From Microcoleaceae cyanobacterium UBA11344 (GTDB lineage: Bacteria > Cyanobacteriota > Cyanobacteriia > Cyanobacteriales > Microcoleaceae): DNA of 8,752 nt. Within the stretch, counting starts at the first letter, position 1, and each line of letters opens with the position of its first letter. The notes beneath the pieces are model-generated. The model did not search any database, was not told the DNA's origin, and was given only the letters and a program-made list of their open reading frames with translations. Where the stretch lies: assembly GCA_003483675.1 (NCBI GenBank), contig DMYK01000093.1:1-8752 (forward strand), read 5' to 3'. A program made the translations under genes and the position numbers. Below are positions 1 to 6,270 of this stretch, one piece after another.

Positions 1-140
1 AAGTGCGATCGCATTAAACATTACTGAATTAGCCATGATGAGAGGCCGAGGCAATTATTATTTGTAAAACCCGCCCCTTTCTTCCTTCGTGTCCTTCGCG
101 TCTTCGCGGTTCAATAGATCCTCAAGCAGTTTATTATTGT

Positions 141-184
141 TCGGCTTTAACTTATTCATCAAAACAACTTATGTTTAAAGCCGA
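141..184. repeat. 10-bp perfect inverted repeat
   Basis: TCGGCTTTAA at 141-150 is the reverse complement of TTAAAGCCGA at 175-184, with a 24-base spacer. It is AT-rich at the loop side. It could be a weak hairpin or a remnant of a palindromic repeat. No function is assigned. Confidence 0.5.
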
Positions 185-198
185 CCGCACGGGTGGTC

Positions 199-262
199 AG
201 AAACCGGGTTTGGGTGAAAATACTTCGTTACAGCCCGTAGAGCTGTAAAAAACCCGGTTTCT
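199..262. repeat. Nested inverted repeat (long hairpin) downstream of acnB
   Basis: AGAAACCGGGTTT at 199-211 pairs perfectly (13 bp) with AAACCCGGTTTCT at 250-262. Inside it TTACAGC (228-234) pairs perfectly (7 bp) with GCTGTAA (242-248) across a 7-base loop. As RNA this would fold as a stem-internal loop-stem. From memory, AGAAACCGGGTTTCT-like palindromes are scattered through some filamentous cyanobacterial genomes, so this may be a dispersed repeat that also ends or stabilises the acnB mRNA. There is no T-run directly after the stem on the minus strand. Confidence 0.6.
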
Positions 263-272
263 TGGAGTTTTA

Positions 273-303
273 ACCGCAGATGTCGGCGGATATACGCTGA
301 TGG
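273..303. repeat. Dispersed 'accgcagat...gctgatgg' repeat, copy 1
   Basis: ACCGCAGATGTCGGCGGAT followed by ATACGCTGATGG resembles the segment at 6094-6134, which has the same start (ACCGCAGAT) and end (GCTGATGG) with about ten extra bases between. Repeats of this style are common between genes in filamentous cyanobacteria (general knowledge). It is a low-complexity-like dispersed repeat with no assigned role. Confidence 0.5.
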
Positions 304-340
304 ACGCAGATGAATAAAGCCGATGGTCTGCTCTACTTTT

Positions 341-2956
341 TTACTTGCTCAACACGCCTTCGGGAATTCCCAAAAGATCCTCAATCCGAGGCATATCTTC
401 TAAAGCAATCACTCGCCCTTCATCCTCAAAACCAGCAATTTGATCGAAGTTCAAATACCGATACAAATCATCAGCAAAAGGATTAATCTTCTTCGCCACA
501 ATCTCCATGTATTCTTGGACTGTGGGAATTTTACCCAATAGCGAACAAACTGCCGCTAATTCAGCAGAACCGAGATAAACTTGCGCGTCTTTCCCCATGC
601 GGTTATTGAAGTTTCGAGTAGAAGTTGAAAACACCGTTGTCGCATCTTTAACCCGCGCTTGATTTCCCATACAAAGACTGCACCCCGGCATTTCTGTACG
701 AGCTCCAGCGGCTCCAAAAATGCTATAGTAACCTTCTTCTTTGAGTTGCTGTTCATCCATCCGAGTTGGCGGACAAATCCAGAGGCGAGTTTTCACTTCC
801 CCAGCACCTTCCAACACCTTCGCAGTGGCGCGGTAGTGACCGATATTTGTCATGCAGGAACCGACAAATACTTCGTCAACGCGATCGCCCGCAACCTCAC
901 TCAACAACTTAACATTATCCGGGTCATTGGGAGCAGCCACAATCGGCTCTTTAATCTCATTCAGATCAATCTCAATGATTTCGACATACTCCGCATCAGC
1001 ATCAGCCTCCAGCAACACCGGATTTGCCAGCCATGCCTCCATCTTCGCCACCCGGCGCATCATAGTCCGCCCATCTTTATAGCCCCGCGCCATCATATTT
1101 TTCAACAGCGCGACATTGGAACGAATGTACTCAGAAACAGTCTCAGGGCTCAGTTTAATCGTGCATCCAGCACAAGAACGCTCGGCCGTGGCATCAGTCA
1201 ATTCAAAAGCCTGCTCGACCTTCAAATCTGGCAAACCTTCAATCTCCATAATCCGCCCAGAAAAGATGTTTTTCTTGTTCTGTTTTTCGACGGTTAGCAT
1301 ACCTTTTTGAATTGCCACATAGGGAATTGCATTCACAACATCCCGCAGGGTTACTCCGGGTTGCAATTCACCTTTGAACCGCACTAAAACCGATTCCGGC
1401 ATATCCAACGGCATGACACCCAAAGCAGCAGCAAATGCCACCAATCCCGAACCCGCAGGAAAAGAAATTCCCAAGGGAAAACGAGTGTGAGAATCGCCGC
1501 CAGTTCCCACTGTATCCGGCAATAACATCCGGTTTAACCAGGAGTGAATAATGCCGTCTCCGGGCCGCAAAGCTACCCCGCCTCGCTGAGCCATGAAATC
1601 GGGTAATTCATGGTGAGTTTTGACATCAACTGGTTTGGGATAAGCGGCGGTGTGACAAAAACTTTGGATTACCAAATCGGCGCTAAATCCCAAACAAGCA
1701 AGTTCTTTTAATTCGTCCCGCGTCATCGGGCCGGTGGTATCTTGAGAACCGACTGTAGTCATCACTGGTTCGCAGGATGTACCGGGACGAACGCCGGACA
1801 AACCGCAAGCTTTACCGACCATTTTCTGTGCTAAGGTAAAGCCTTTGCCCGTATCTACTGGGATGGTGGGGCGGGTGAAAATAGTGCTTAGTTCTAGTCC
1901 TAAAGCTTCGCGGGTTTTGTCGGTTAAAGTGCGTCCAATTAATAGGGGAATTCGGCCACCGGCGCGAACTTCGTCTAATATTGTGTCAGGTTTGAGGGTG
2001 AATGTGGAGATGATTTCTCCGGCTTCATTGGTAATTTCGCCTTGGTAGGGATGGATGGTAATTACCATTCCTGTTTCCATTTTGGCGACGTCGCATTCGA
2101 TCGGCAATGCACCGGAATCTTCGGCGGTATTGAAGAAAATCGGGGCGATCGCACTTCCTAGAATATAACCGCCGCTGCGCTTGTTTGGCACAAACGGAAT
2201 ATCATTGCCCATGTGCCACAGCACGGAATTAATCGCCGATTTCCGCGACGAACCGGTACCGACAACATCGCCAACGTAGGCTACGGGATGACCTTTTTGC
2301 TTCAATTCGGCAATGGTTTGCAGGGCACCGGGCATTTTACTTTCCAGCATCGCCAAAGCGTGCAGGGGAATGTCTGGCCGCGTGGTAGCGTGAGGTGCCG
2401 GCGACAAATCGTCGGTATTCGTCTCTCCCGGCACTTTAAACACCGTTACCGTAATGGCTTCTGGTAACAAAGGACGGCCGGTAAACCATTCCGCATCGGC
2501 CCAAGAATCCACTACCTGCTTAGCATAGGGATTGACATCCGACAAAGCTAGAACATCGTGGAAAGCGTCAAATACTAACAGAGTTTTGCTGAGGGCGCGG
2601 GCGGCGGTGGCGGGAATGGCGGTTTCGGCGGTGGGATTGAGCAAATCGATTAGAGATTGGACGTTGTAGCCGCCCATCATTGTCCCTAGCAGGTAAACTG
2701 CCCATGTGGGGGTGATGAGGGGACTGTGGATTTCTCCTTTGGCGATGCTGGTCAAAAATCCTGCTTTGACGTAGGCTGCTTGGTCTACTCCGGGCGGCAC
2801 GCGATCGCGCAATAATTCTACTAAGGTTTCCTCTTCGCCGGCTGGGGGATTTTTCAGCAATTCGCAAAGTTCAGACGTTTGCTGAGCATCTAATGGTAGC
2901 GGTGGAATTCCCAAGGCGGCTCTTTCAGCAGCCTGTTGGCGGTAAGACTCAAGCAT
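341..2956 (-). CDS. acnB: Bifunctional aconitate hydratase 2 / 2-methylisocitrate dehydratase, AcnB type
   Basis: Cytosolic [4Fe-4S] enzyme interconverting citrate and isocitrate through cis-aconitate, feeding 2-oxoglutarate for nitrogen assimilation in cyanobacteria. The 871-residue length is typical of AcnB. An N-terminal HEAT-like helical domain (about 1-155) precedes the swivel domain, which carries [14 protein letters not shown] (177-190) and GTGSSRKS (233-240); the catalytic domains follow. Cluster ligands are visible as Cys701 in GSCMTNIGH and Cys759/Cys762 in MPGCSLCMG, with nearly the spacing of E. coli AcnB. GGDSHTRF lies at 486-493. The HEAT-swivel-first order separates AcnB from AcnA. 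The ATG is preceded by AGGAGAGAGG, and the stop is TAA. It stands alone, with a structured mobile unit directly upstream in the same orientation. No truncation or frameshift is seen. E. coli AcnB also acts as an iron-responsive RNA-binding protein; whether this one does is unknown. Confidence 0.97.
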   Translation of the reverse strand: MLESYRQQAAERAALGIPPLPLDAQQTSELCELLKNPPAGEEETLVELLRDRVPPGVDQAAYVKAGFLTSIAKGEIHSPLITPTWAVYLLGTMMGGYNVQSLIDLLNPTAETAIPATAARALSKTLLVFDAFHDVLALSDVNPYAKQVVDSWADAEWFTGRPLLPEAITVTVFKVPGETNTDDLSPAPHATTRPDIPLHALAMLESKMPGALQTIAELKQKGHPVAYVGDVVGTGSSRKSAINSVLWHMGNDIPFVPNKRSGGYILGSAIAPIFFNTAEDSGALPIECDVAKMETGMVITIHPYQGEITNEAGEIISTFTLKPDTILDEVRAGGRIPLLIGRTLTDKTREALGLELSTIFTRPTIPVDTGKGFTLAQKMVGKACGLSGVRPGTSCEPVMTTVGSQDTTGPMTRDELKELACLGFSADLVIQSFCHTAAYPKPVDVKTHHELPDFMAQRGGVALRPGDGIIHSWLNRMLLPDTVGTGGDSHTRFPLGISFPAGSGLVAFAAALGVMPLDMPESVLVRFKGELQPGVTLRDVVNAIPYVAIQKGMLTVEKQNKKNIFSGRIMEIEGLPDLKVEQAFELTDATAERSCAGCTIKLSPETVSEYIRSNVALLKNMMARGYKDGRTMMRRVAKMEAWLANPVLLEADADAEYVEIIEIDLNEIKEPIVAAPNDPDNVKLLSEVAGDRVDEVFVGSCMTNIGHYRATAKVLEGAGEVKTRLWICPPTRMDEQQLKEEGYYSIFGAAGARTEMPGCSLCMGNQARVKDATTVFSTSTRNFNNRMGKDAQVYLGSAELAAVCSLLGKIPTVQEYMEIVAKKINPFADDLYRYLNFDQIAGFEDEGRVIALEDMPRIEDLLGIPEGVLSK

Positions 2957-2960
2957 TTGT

Positions 2961-2970
2961 CCTCTCTCCT
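2961..2970 (-). promoter_or_regulatory. Ribosome binding site of acnB
   Basis: AGGAGAGAGG lies four bases before the ATG at 2954-2956. This purine-rich Shine-Dalgarno site fixes the start codon. The protein start also fits AcnB (MLESYRQ...). Confidence 0.8.
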
Positions 2971-3015
2971 CGGATAGTGTTTGGTGGTTTGCAGATTAGT
3001 TTAACTTTCAGATTA

Positions 3016-3056
3016 GGGGCTTGCGCCCACATCCGGCAAAGTGACCCGCTCTTATA
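3016..3056 (-). promoter_or_regulatory. acnB leader: possible -10 and small GNRA-type hairpin
   Basis: On the minus strand TATAAG (3051-3056) could be a -10 element, with TTTCTG 17 bases upstream as a poor -35. Closer to acnB, GGGC-GCAA-GCCC (about 3017-3029) makes a 4-bp stem with a GNRA-type tetraloop. No NtcA-type GTA-N8-TAC site was found in this leader. The promoter call is weak because the -35 is poor and no start site is known. Confidence 0.25.
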
Positions 3057-3113
3057 GAAACTTAACGCAACTTCAGAAACAGTTAATTTTCATCAAAAAA
3101 TTGGGTTGAAACC

Positions 3114-3130
3114 CCGTCCTTTTAGGACGG
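3114..3130 (-). repeat. Right-end-like hairpin of an IS200/IS605-superfamily element
   Basis: CCGTCCT (3114-3120) and AGGACGG (3124-3130) form a perfect 7-bp stem with a 3-base loop. On the minus strand the hairpin is followed by GGTTTCAACCC. A hairpin followed by TTCAA resembles the right ends of IS200/IS605-superfamily elements as I remember them. Its partner at the other side of the intron is the hairpin at 5569-5589. The exact end of the element is not defined here. Confidence 0.45.
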
Positions 3131-3233
3131 CTTTGCTTAATTCGATAAATTAGTTGCCTACCTCTTGCGAGGTGGAGGGGTATGGTTGCCCCTCCCTTGG
3201 AGATCTGGTTGTCGACCGCCCCTTTCGGGTAAA
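3131..3233 (-). other. 3' flank of the intron: hairpin-rich host-element sequence
   Basis: Read on the minus strand, this segment is a chain of small stems: CCCGAAAGGGG, GGTCGACAACC, GGAGGGG with CCCCTCC (3174-3180 and 3189-3195 on the plus strand) and ACCTC-GCAA-GAGGT (3160-3173). The right-end hairpin follows. Such density of short stems suggests a structured RNA or transposon end rather than protein. A short minus-strand frame ending in TAA at about 3152 could instead be the C-terminal tail of a lost protein; I cannot decide. It is the likely 3' exon of the group II intron. Confidence 0.45.
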
Positions 3234-3239
3234 GTGGTT

Positions 3240-3273
3240 GAGTCGAGGGGGGATATTATTCCCCGCCCCTCTC
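3240..3273 (-). other. Group II intron domain VI with bulged branch-point A
   Basis: On the minus strand GAG-AGGGG... pairs with ...CCCCT-CGA-CTC, a GC-rich stem closed by an AT loop. The CGA bulge near the base supplies a candidate branch-point adenosine at 3244, six to nine bases from the candidate 3' ends. It lies six bases after domain V, as expected. Confidence 0.7.
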
Positions 3274-3278
3274 ACTTA

Positions 3279-3312
3279 GATCCGGACGTGCTGGTTTCCC
3301 CGCATCCGGCTC
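3279..3312 (-). other. Group II intron domain V (catalytic hairpin)
   Basis: This 34-base hairpin begins GAGCCGGATG and ends ACGTCCGGATC on the minus strand, closed by a GGAAAC-containing loop. The AGC catalytic triad is present near the 5' side. This is the most conserved part of group II introns and makes the class assignment secure. It starts ten bases after the end of the maturase gene. Confidence 0.9.
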
Positions 3313-3321
3313 CCGACGTTC

Positions 3322-4833
3322 TTAGCTTTCGCCTTGCTTCATGTGGTTGTAATCGTGGCAGCTTTCGTGTATGGCTAGAAGGTTTTTCTGCTTCCAGTTG
3401 GAGTGATTATTATCCACGTGATGCAGATGTATTTTCTCGTCACTTAGCATTTTTAAGCCACAATATCCACACCTATGGTTTTGCCGTTTTAGAGCTTTAG
3501 AGGTTTCGCCGTCGTAGAGTTTACTGTTACGTTCACTCCAATAGGTTATATCTCCGTCGTAGGGTGATTTATTCCCTTTGACGTTGATGTGTTTGTTTGC
3601 GGAATAAGGAATTGATGGGAAGGCTTGATTAAGCAGTGACTTGCTGGTATAGCGAGTTTGTTTTGATTCCTTGTTGAATACCCTAAAAGCTCTTGTTTCG
3701 ATGTGGTATAACGAGTTTCTTGACCCATCCATCTTGCAAAAGCGGTGGTAATTCCTCCAACCTCTAACTAAAGGAGCTAATTTCTTAGCTTTTTCCTTGG
3801 CACCATAGTTCGAGTTGTTGACGATGGCTTTTACTTTCTGCCGAAAAGCTTTGTAGTTATCCGCTGAAGGGACAGATCTAAACTTCCCGTTGCTCTGCAC
3901 TTTGAAGTGCCAGCCAAGGAAATCAAATCCATCTGTCGTAGCAGTTAGCTTGGTTTTCTTTTCGCTGACCTTCATCCCACGTTCGTCAAGAAATTGGCTG
4001 ATTTTGCCAAGTATTATCTCGGCATTATCGTTAGGTTTGAGTATAATCACCATGTCATCTGCGTAACGCACTGACGGGTGTATGTCCTCTATTCCGTTGA
4101 GCGCAATGTTCGCGAGTAGGGGACTTACCACTCCCCCTTGCGGGGTTCCCTGTTCTGGGAATTCTGGGTTAACTCCTGTTTTCAAACATCGGAAGATTCC
4201 GTGTTTTATGCTTGATGGGGCAATGAGTCGTTCCATTATGGATGAGTGGCTTATCCTGTCGAAGCATTTTTCGATATCGAGTTCGATAACTCTTTTATCT
4301 ATTCCTTTTACTCTGGAGTTTAAGTTGTCGAACAGTTGTTTCTGTGCGTTGTGCGCCGACCGTCCTGTTCTGAATCCGTAACTCCTAGCATGGAAAGTTG
4401 CCTCATGTGCTGGTTCTAGCGCGTATTTCACAAGGCATTGCCAAGCTCTATCGGCGATAGTGGGGATTTTTAGGATTCGATTTGTTCCATCCTTCTTGGG
4501 GATGGGTATCTCTCGTAGATTGTTGTGTTTCCACGTATTTACGGAAGATTTCAGAGCTTGATATAGGTCAAGCCTTTCCTCGAATGAGAGGGAGGCTTTA
4601 CCATCTACTCCCGCAGTCTTTTTCCCAGCATTTAATTGCGTTACTTGTCGGATTGCCAATAATCTTGCAGCACGGGATTTCAGGAGCAGCTTTTGAAGGT
4701 ACTTCGCTTGACGCTTGTCACCAACTTGAATAGCTTTGAACAAGCGACATTGTAGGCGGAATAAATTCTTCCTGTATTTTTTCCAGGGTGCATTTTTCCA
4801 AAGTTCACTAGCATTGCTACTGTGTCTAACCAT
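3322..4833 (-). CDS. ltrA: Group II intron reverse transcriptase/maturase with HNH endonuclease
   Basis: Multifunctional intron-encoded protein that binds the intron RNA, aids splicing, nicks target DNA and copies the intron into it. At 503 residues it appears full length. RT0 and basic N-terminal motifs lie at about 12-80. ELDIEKCFD (184-192) carries the first catalytic Asp, GTPQGGVVSPLL is at 229-240, and YADD (257-260) is intact. The linker between RT4 and RT5 is short (GIEDIHPSVRYADD). The X/maturase region with LVRGWRNYH follows (about 355-363). The HNH domain has Cys455, Cys458, His471/His472, His489, Cys492 and His493, all present. ATG follows GGAG with a normal gap. The protein ends just before domain V, so it lies in domain IV. 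No stop or frameshift is seen. The gene symbol is the generic family name. Confidence 0.95.
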   Translation of the reverse strand: MVRHSSNASELWKNAPWKKYRKNLFRLQCRLFKAIQVGDKRQAKYLQKLLLKSRAARLLAIRQVTQLNAGKKTAGVDGKASLSFEERLDLYQALKSSVNTWKHNNLREIPIPKKDGTNRILKIPTIADRAWQCLVKYALEPAHEATFHARSYGFRTGRSAHNAQKQLFDNLNSRVKGIDKRVIELDIEKCFDRISHSSIMERLIAPSSIKHGIFRCLKTGVNPEFPEQGTPQGGVVSPLLANIALNGIEDIHPSVRYADDMVIILKPNDNAEIILGKISQFLDERGMKVSEKKTKLTATTDGFDFLGWHFKVQSNGKFRSVPSADNYKAFRQKVKAIVNNSNYGAKEKAKKLAPLVRGWRNYHRFCKMDGSRNSLYHIETRAFRVFNKESKQTRYTSKSLLNQAFPSIPYSANKHINVKGNKSPYDGDITYWSERNSKLYDGETSKALKRQNHRCGYCGLKMLSDEKIHLHHVDNNHSNWKQKNLLAIHESCHDYNHMKQGES

Positions 4834-5379
4834 GCTCTACTCCGTTTAATGTTTTCTGAACACCTTGCAGCAATTACGCCGCATCCTACCCGAATTGAAG
4901 GAGTTCCGCTGCTCGTCCAGCCTACTTCAGGGTTCGACTACCCTTAGACCTTCAACTCGTTTTTATTCGTTCCCTCGGTGGATTGTTCGTTCCTTTAGGT
5001 GTAGCCAATTCAACCATCGGATTCCCTTGACTCTTGCCACTATCAAGCTAATGTGTGGCGGGAGCTATCTCCGATGAAGTCGGGGGTTGTGGGCTTGTTC
5101 CCCGCTTTTGACTAGGTTGCTTTTCTAGGCTCTGTTTCACCATCGGAACTCCCCTTTAGCGCCAGTGTCACCCAACAACTGATGTCTGATTGCGCCCTGT
5201 TCCCAGCTTCAGCCTCTAAGTATCGAGCTTAGTTACTGTGGGCAGATTGGGAGTCATACCTGAGTCTGGTAGGTGGGGCTTTCACCCACATCAGACCGAG
5301 AGTTCAACCTTTTCTATTTCTAGAATTGGTTGGCAACGTTATTAACGGACTGATTACCGTGATTCACGTTACAACGAAT
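4834..5379 (-). ncRNA. Group II intron domains I-III (RNA scaffold, noncoding)
   Basis: About 550 bases lie between the intron 5' end and the maturase start, the usual size for domains I-III. Visible parts include a GTCTG...CAGAC stem enclosing GTGGG/CCCAC (about 5264-5297), the EBS1 hairpin (5036-5059) and the maturase ribosome-binding GGAG shortly before 4833. Short open frames here on either strand are not genes. Confidence 0.75.
5036..5059 (-). other. EBS1 hairpin of the group II intron
   Basis: On the minus strand GCCAC (5059-5055) pairs with GTGGC (5040-5036) around a 14-base loop containing TAGCTT (5050-5045). That 6-mer is exactly complementary to AAGCTA (5390-5385), which ends where GTGCG begins. 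This is the exon-binding arrangement that directs target recognition. Confidence 0.7.
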
Positions 5380-5384
5380 CGCAC

Positions 5385-5390
5385 TAGCTT
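5385..5390 (-). other. IBS1, end of the 5' exon
   Basis: Minus-strand AAGCTA immediately precedes the intron GTGCG and pairs perfectly with EBS1 at 5045-5050. IBS2 should lie just upstream, in or near ATTGGCG. A possible partner GCCAA occurs early in the intron (about 5328-5332), but this second pairing is not convincing. Confidence 0.65.
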
Positions 5391-5568
5391 CGCCAATGTT
5401 ATAAGAGCTTGTGCCGGCTGAAAGCACTGTTCCTGTTACCTTAGAACTGTTTAACCAGCAGCGACAGAGCAAGGGACTAGCTACGCATCCCAGGGTGTCT
5501 TGACTCAAATAACGTAGTCAGTTAAGACTTAGGCTGGTCAGTACGGCTCGCTTGATTACTCTTACAAG
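5385..5568 (-). ncRNA. Structured RNA resembling HEARO / IscB omega RNA (5' exon of the intron)
   Basis: Omega RNAs guide IscB nucleases of IS200/IS605-superfamily elements and lie 5' of iscB. On the minus strand this segment holds a stem (GTCTT 5528-5524 with AAGAC 5501-5497, extended by GACT/AGTC) followed directly by ACCCTGGGAT, a short loop, then AGTCCC (5496 to 5473). From memory, IscB omega RNA has the same order: a stem, then ACCCUGGGAU, then AGUCCC. Further small stems follow, such as CTG-GTTAAA-CAG. The expected iscB gene is absent; the group II intron begins instead. The frame across it contains an internal stop, so a protein is unlikely. The family name is an inference needing a covariance-model search; the alternative is another transposon left end. 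Confidence 0.45.
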
Positions 5569-5589
5569 CCCAGTCCCTTTAGGGCTGGG
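5569..5589 (-). repeat. Left-end-like hairpin of the host element
   Basis: CCCAG-T-CCC (5569-5577) pairs with GGG-CTGGG (5582-5589) around TTTA, leaving one unpaired T. On the minus strand its core CCCTAAAGGGAC resembles CCTAAAAGGAC at the other end (3114-3130). It stands where the left end of an IS200/IS605-superfamily element would be. It also marks the edge of the tnpB relic on the opposite strand. Confidence 0.45.
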
Positions 5590-5960
5590 TTACTGACACC
5601 AAAGACAGATATGCTTTGCACTCTCGGCAAATGGTATAGCCAACTCACAAAAAATCTGGGCTTTAAGTCTAGGGAACCAATCCCTACTAAAAGCGATTAT
5701 GGCACTCAATTAGTTGATCGACGCGGTAAATGGTTCGCTGTTTTTCCTGAACCATCTGAACGTTTTGAATCGCGAATAAGTTAATCGCTGCCTTCTCCAG
5801 GTGTGAGAACTTTTCTGACTGGTTAAGATGGCGACAAAACATCGAGATCGGTGGCGGCGGGGTAGAATTCCTCGACTTTGCCAACAGACGATTTAATTGT
5901 TTAACTAAAGTCATCGCATTGGGGAACGCCTTCAAAATTTGGTCGAAGTATGGGGCCGTG
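5590..5960 (+). pseudogene. tnpB: Decayed internal fragment of a TnpB RNA-guided endonuclease gene
   Basis: TnpB is the RuvC-type nuclease of IS200/IS605 elements. In the frame of 5611 I read GKWYSQLTKNLGFKS, then RRGKWFAVFPEP (5719-5754), then PGVRTFLTG (5797-5823), followed by stop then DG. In TnpB of this cyanobacterial type these correspond to the beta-barrel region and the RuvC-I motif LDPGVRTFLTGYDG. The RuvC-I Asp position reads Ser and the Tyr position is a TAA. A second frame then gives GRIPRLCQ (5861-5884) and RIGERLQNLVEVW (from 5915), matching the helical stretch that follows. There are at least four internal stops and one frameshift. Both the N-terminal half and the C-terminal zinc ribbon/RuvC-III are missing. 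The left side abuts the 5569-5589 hairpin, so an insertion probably cut it. Confidence 0.7.
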
Positions 5961-5986
5961 CTGAGCGTAACAAGTGCCCCAGGCCC

Positions 5987-6005
5987 ATTAGCAATTAGCA
6001 ATTAG
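5987..6005. repeat. 7-bp tandem repeat (ATTAGCA)
   Basis: ATTAGCA occurs twice and is followed by ATTAG, giving about 2.7 units. Heptameric short tandem repeats are common between cyanobacterial genes. It sits exactly at the junction between the tnpB relic and the kinase-end duplication. Confidence 0.6.
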
Positions 6006-6059
6006 GTTTCAGGGGAATCTCGATCGCAAATTCTGCACCAACTCCCGGCGCAGAAGTGC
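6001..6059 (-). pseudogene. 59-bp remnant duplicate of the histidine kinase 3' end
   Basis: Positions 6001-6059 match 6497-6555 at 58 of 59 bases; the only difference is G at 6006 versus C at 6502. Read on the minus strand it encodes TSAPGVGAEFAIEIPLKPNC and a stop, the C-terminus of the neighbouring kinase. Nothing of the rest of a kinase lies beyond it. It is either the last trace of a tandem kinase paralogue or a partial duplication made when mobile DNA arrived. Confidence 0.85.
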
Positions 6060-6093
6060 TTTGAAAAATCGATTGTTAGATTGGCAGTTTTTT

Positions 6094-6134
6094 ACCGCAG
6101 ATATCAGCAGATGAACAGGGATGAACGCTGATGG
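6094..6134. repeat. Dispersed 'accgcagat...gctgatgg' repeat, copy 2
   Basis: It starts ACCGCAGATATCAGCAGAT and ends GAACGCTGATGG, matching the shorter copy at 273-303 at both ends. The two copies sit on either side of the acnB/mobile block. Confidence 0.5.
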
Positions 6135-6139
6135 AGTCA

Positions 6140-6220
6140 GATTAAATCAAGCGCTTTCGTCAGATCGAGAAGAAGATGCAGTTCTGACGAAAGCGCTTGT
6201 GGCGGATGCGCGGTTTAATC
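6140..6220. repeat. 17-bp perfect inverted repeat with outer 7-bp stem
   Basis: CAAGCGCTTTCGTCAGA (6148-6164) is the exact reverse complement of 6183-6199, with an 18-base spacer. Outside it GATTAAA (6140-6146) pairs with TTTAATC (6214-6220), leaving a 14-base G-rich asymmetric bulge on the right (6200-6213). This could be a structured RNA, a protein-binding palindrome or a miniature mobile element. No T-run follows, so it is not a standard terminator. Confidence 0.7.
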
Positions 6221-6270
6221 ATTCCGATGTAACCGGATGTGGTATAACTGCTCGGCCCTAAAAAAGAAGG

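Larger units (their letters stand above)
1..340. other. Intergenic region downstream of acnB, no gene seen
   Basis: No credible coding frame is visible. The stretch holds a HIP1 octamer (5-12), a run resembling a dispersed cyanobacterial repeat (cttcgcgtcttcgcggttc at about 94-112), a 10-bp inverted repeat (141-150 with 175-184), a nested inverted repeat (199-262) and an 'accgcagat...gctgatgg' repeat (273-303). acnB transcription from the right would run into this block. No classical stem plus T-run terminator follows the acnB stop closely. Confidence 0.7.
3234..5384 (-). mobile_element. Group II intron (chloroplast-like type) with maturase ORF
   Basis: A ribozyme retroelement that splices from RNA and retrohomes into DNA with its encoded protein. 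The 5' end is GTGCG at 5384-5380, the group II consensus. The six bases upstream (minus AAGCTA, 5390-5385) are complementary to TAGCTT in the loop of a hairpin at 5036-5059, fitting IBS1/EBS1. Domains I-III occupy about 5384-4850, and domain IV carries the maturase gene. Domain V is at 3312-3279 and domain VI at 3273-3240. The length of about 2.15 kb and the ORF placement are normal. The 3' splice site is uncertain within about 3234-3238. The 5' bases GTGCGATTC could also pair with GAATCAC nearby, so the 5' site is well supported rather than proven. All parts look intact, so the intron may be active. Confidence 0.88.

Noticed and set aside
273..303. CRISPR-like repeat (with 6094-6134)
   Set aside because: Only two imperfect, widely separated copies exist, with no regular spacers or cas genes.
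659..1297. 212-residue plus-strand open frame inside acnB
   Set aside because: It is antisense to a fully conserved acnB, with no ribosome site or domain.
3165..3500. 111-residue plus-strand open frame
   Set aside because: It runs through intron domains V and VI and the maturase 3' end in antisense, so it is a shadow frame.
5373..5384. GTGCGATTC as part of a plain hairpin with GAATCAC, not an intron end
   Set aside because: The hairpin needs a CG bulge, while the EBS1/IBS1 match next to GTGCG is exact and in a proper loop. I kept the intron-end reading but noted the alternative.
5320..5508. 62-residue minus-strand open frame (MSQDTLGCV...)
   Set aside because: It crosses the intron 5' splice site and the structured RNA segment, and starts at an alternative codon. 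It is better explained as a translated structured RNA.
5687..6001. 104-residue minus-strand open frame
   Set aside because: It lies opposite the tnpB relic, which explains the sequence better, and its last codons fall in the tandem repeat. I see no recognisable domain.
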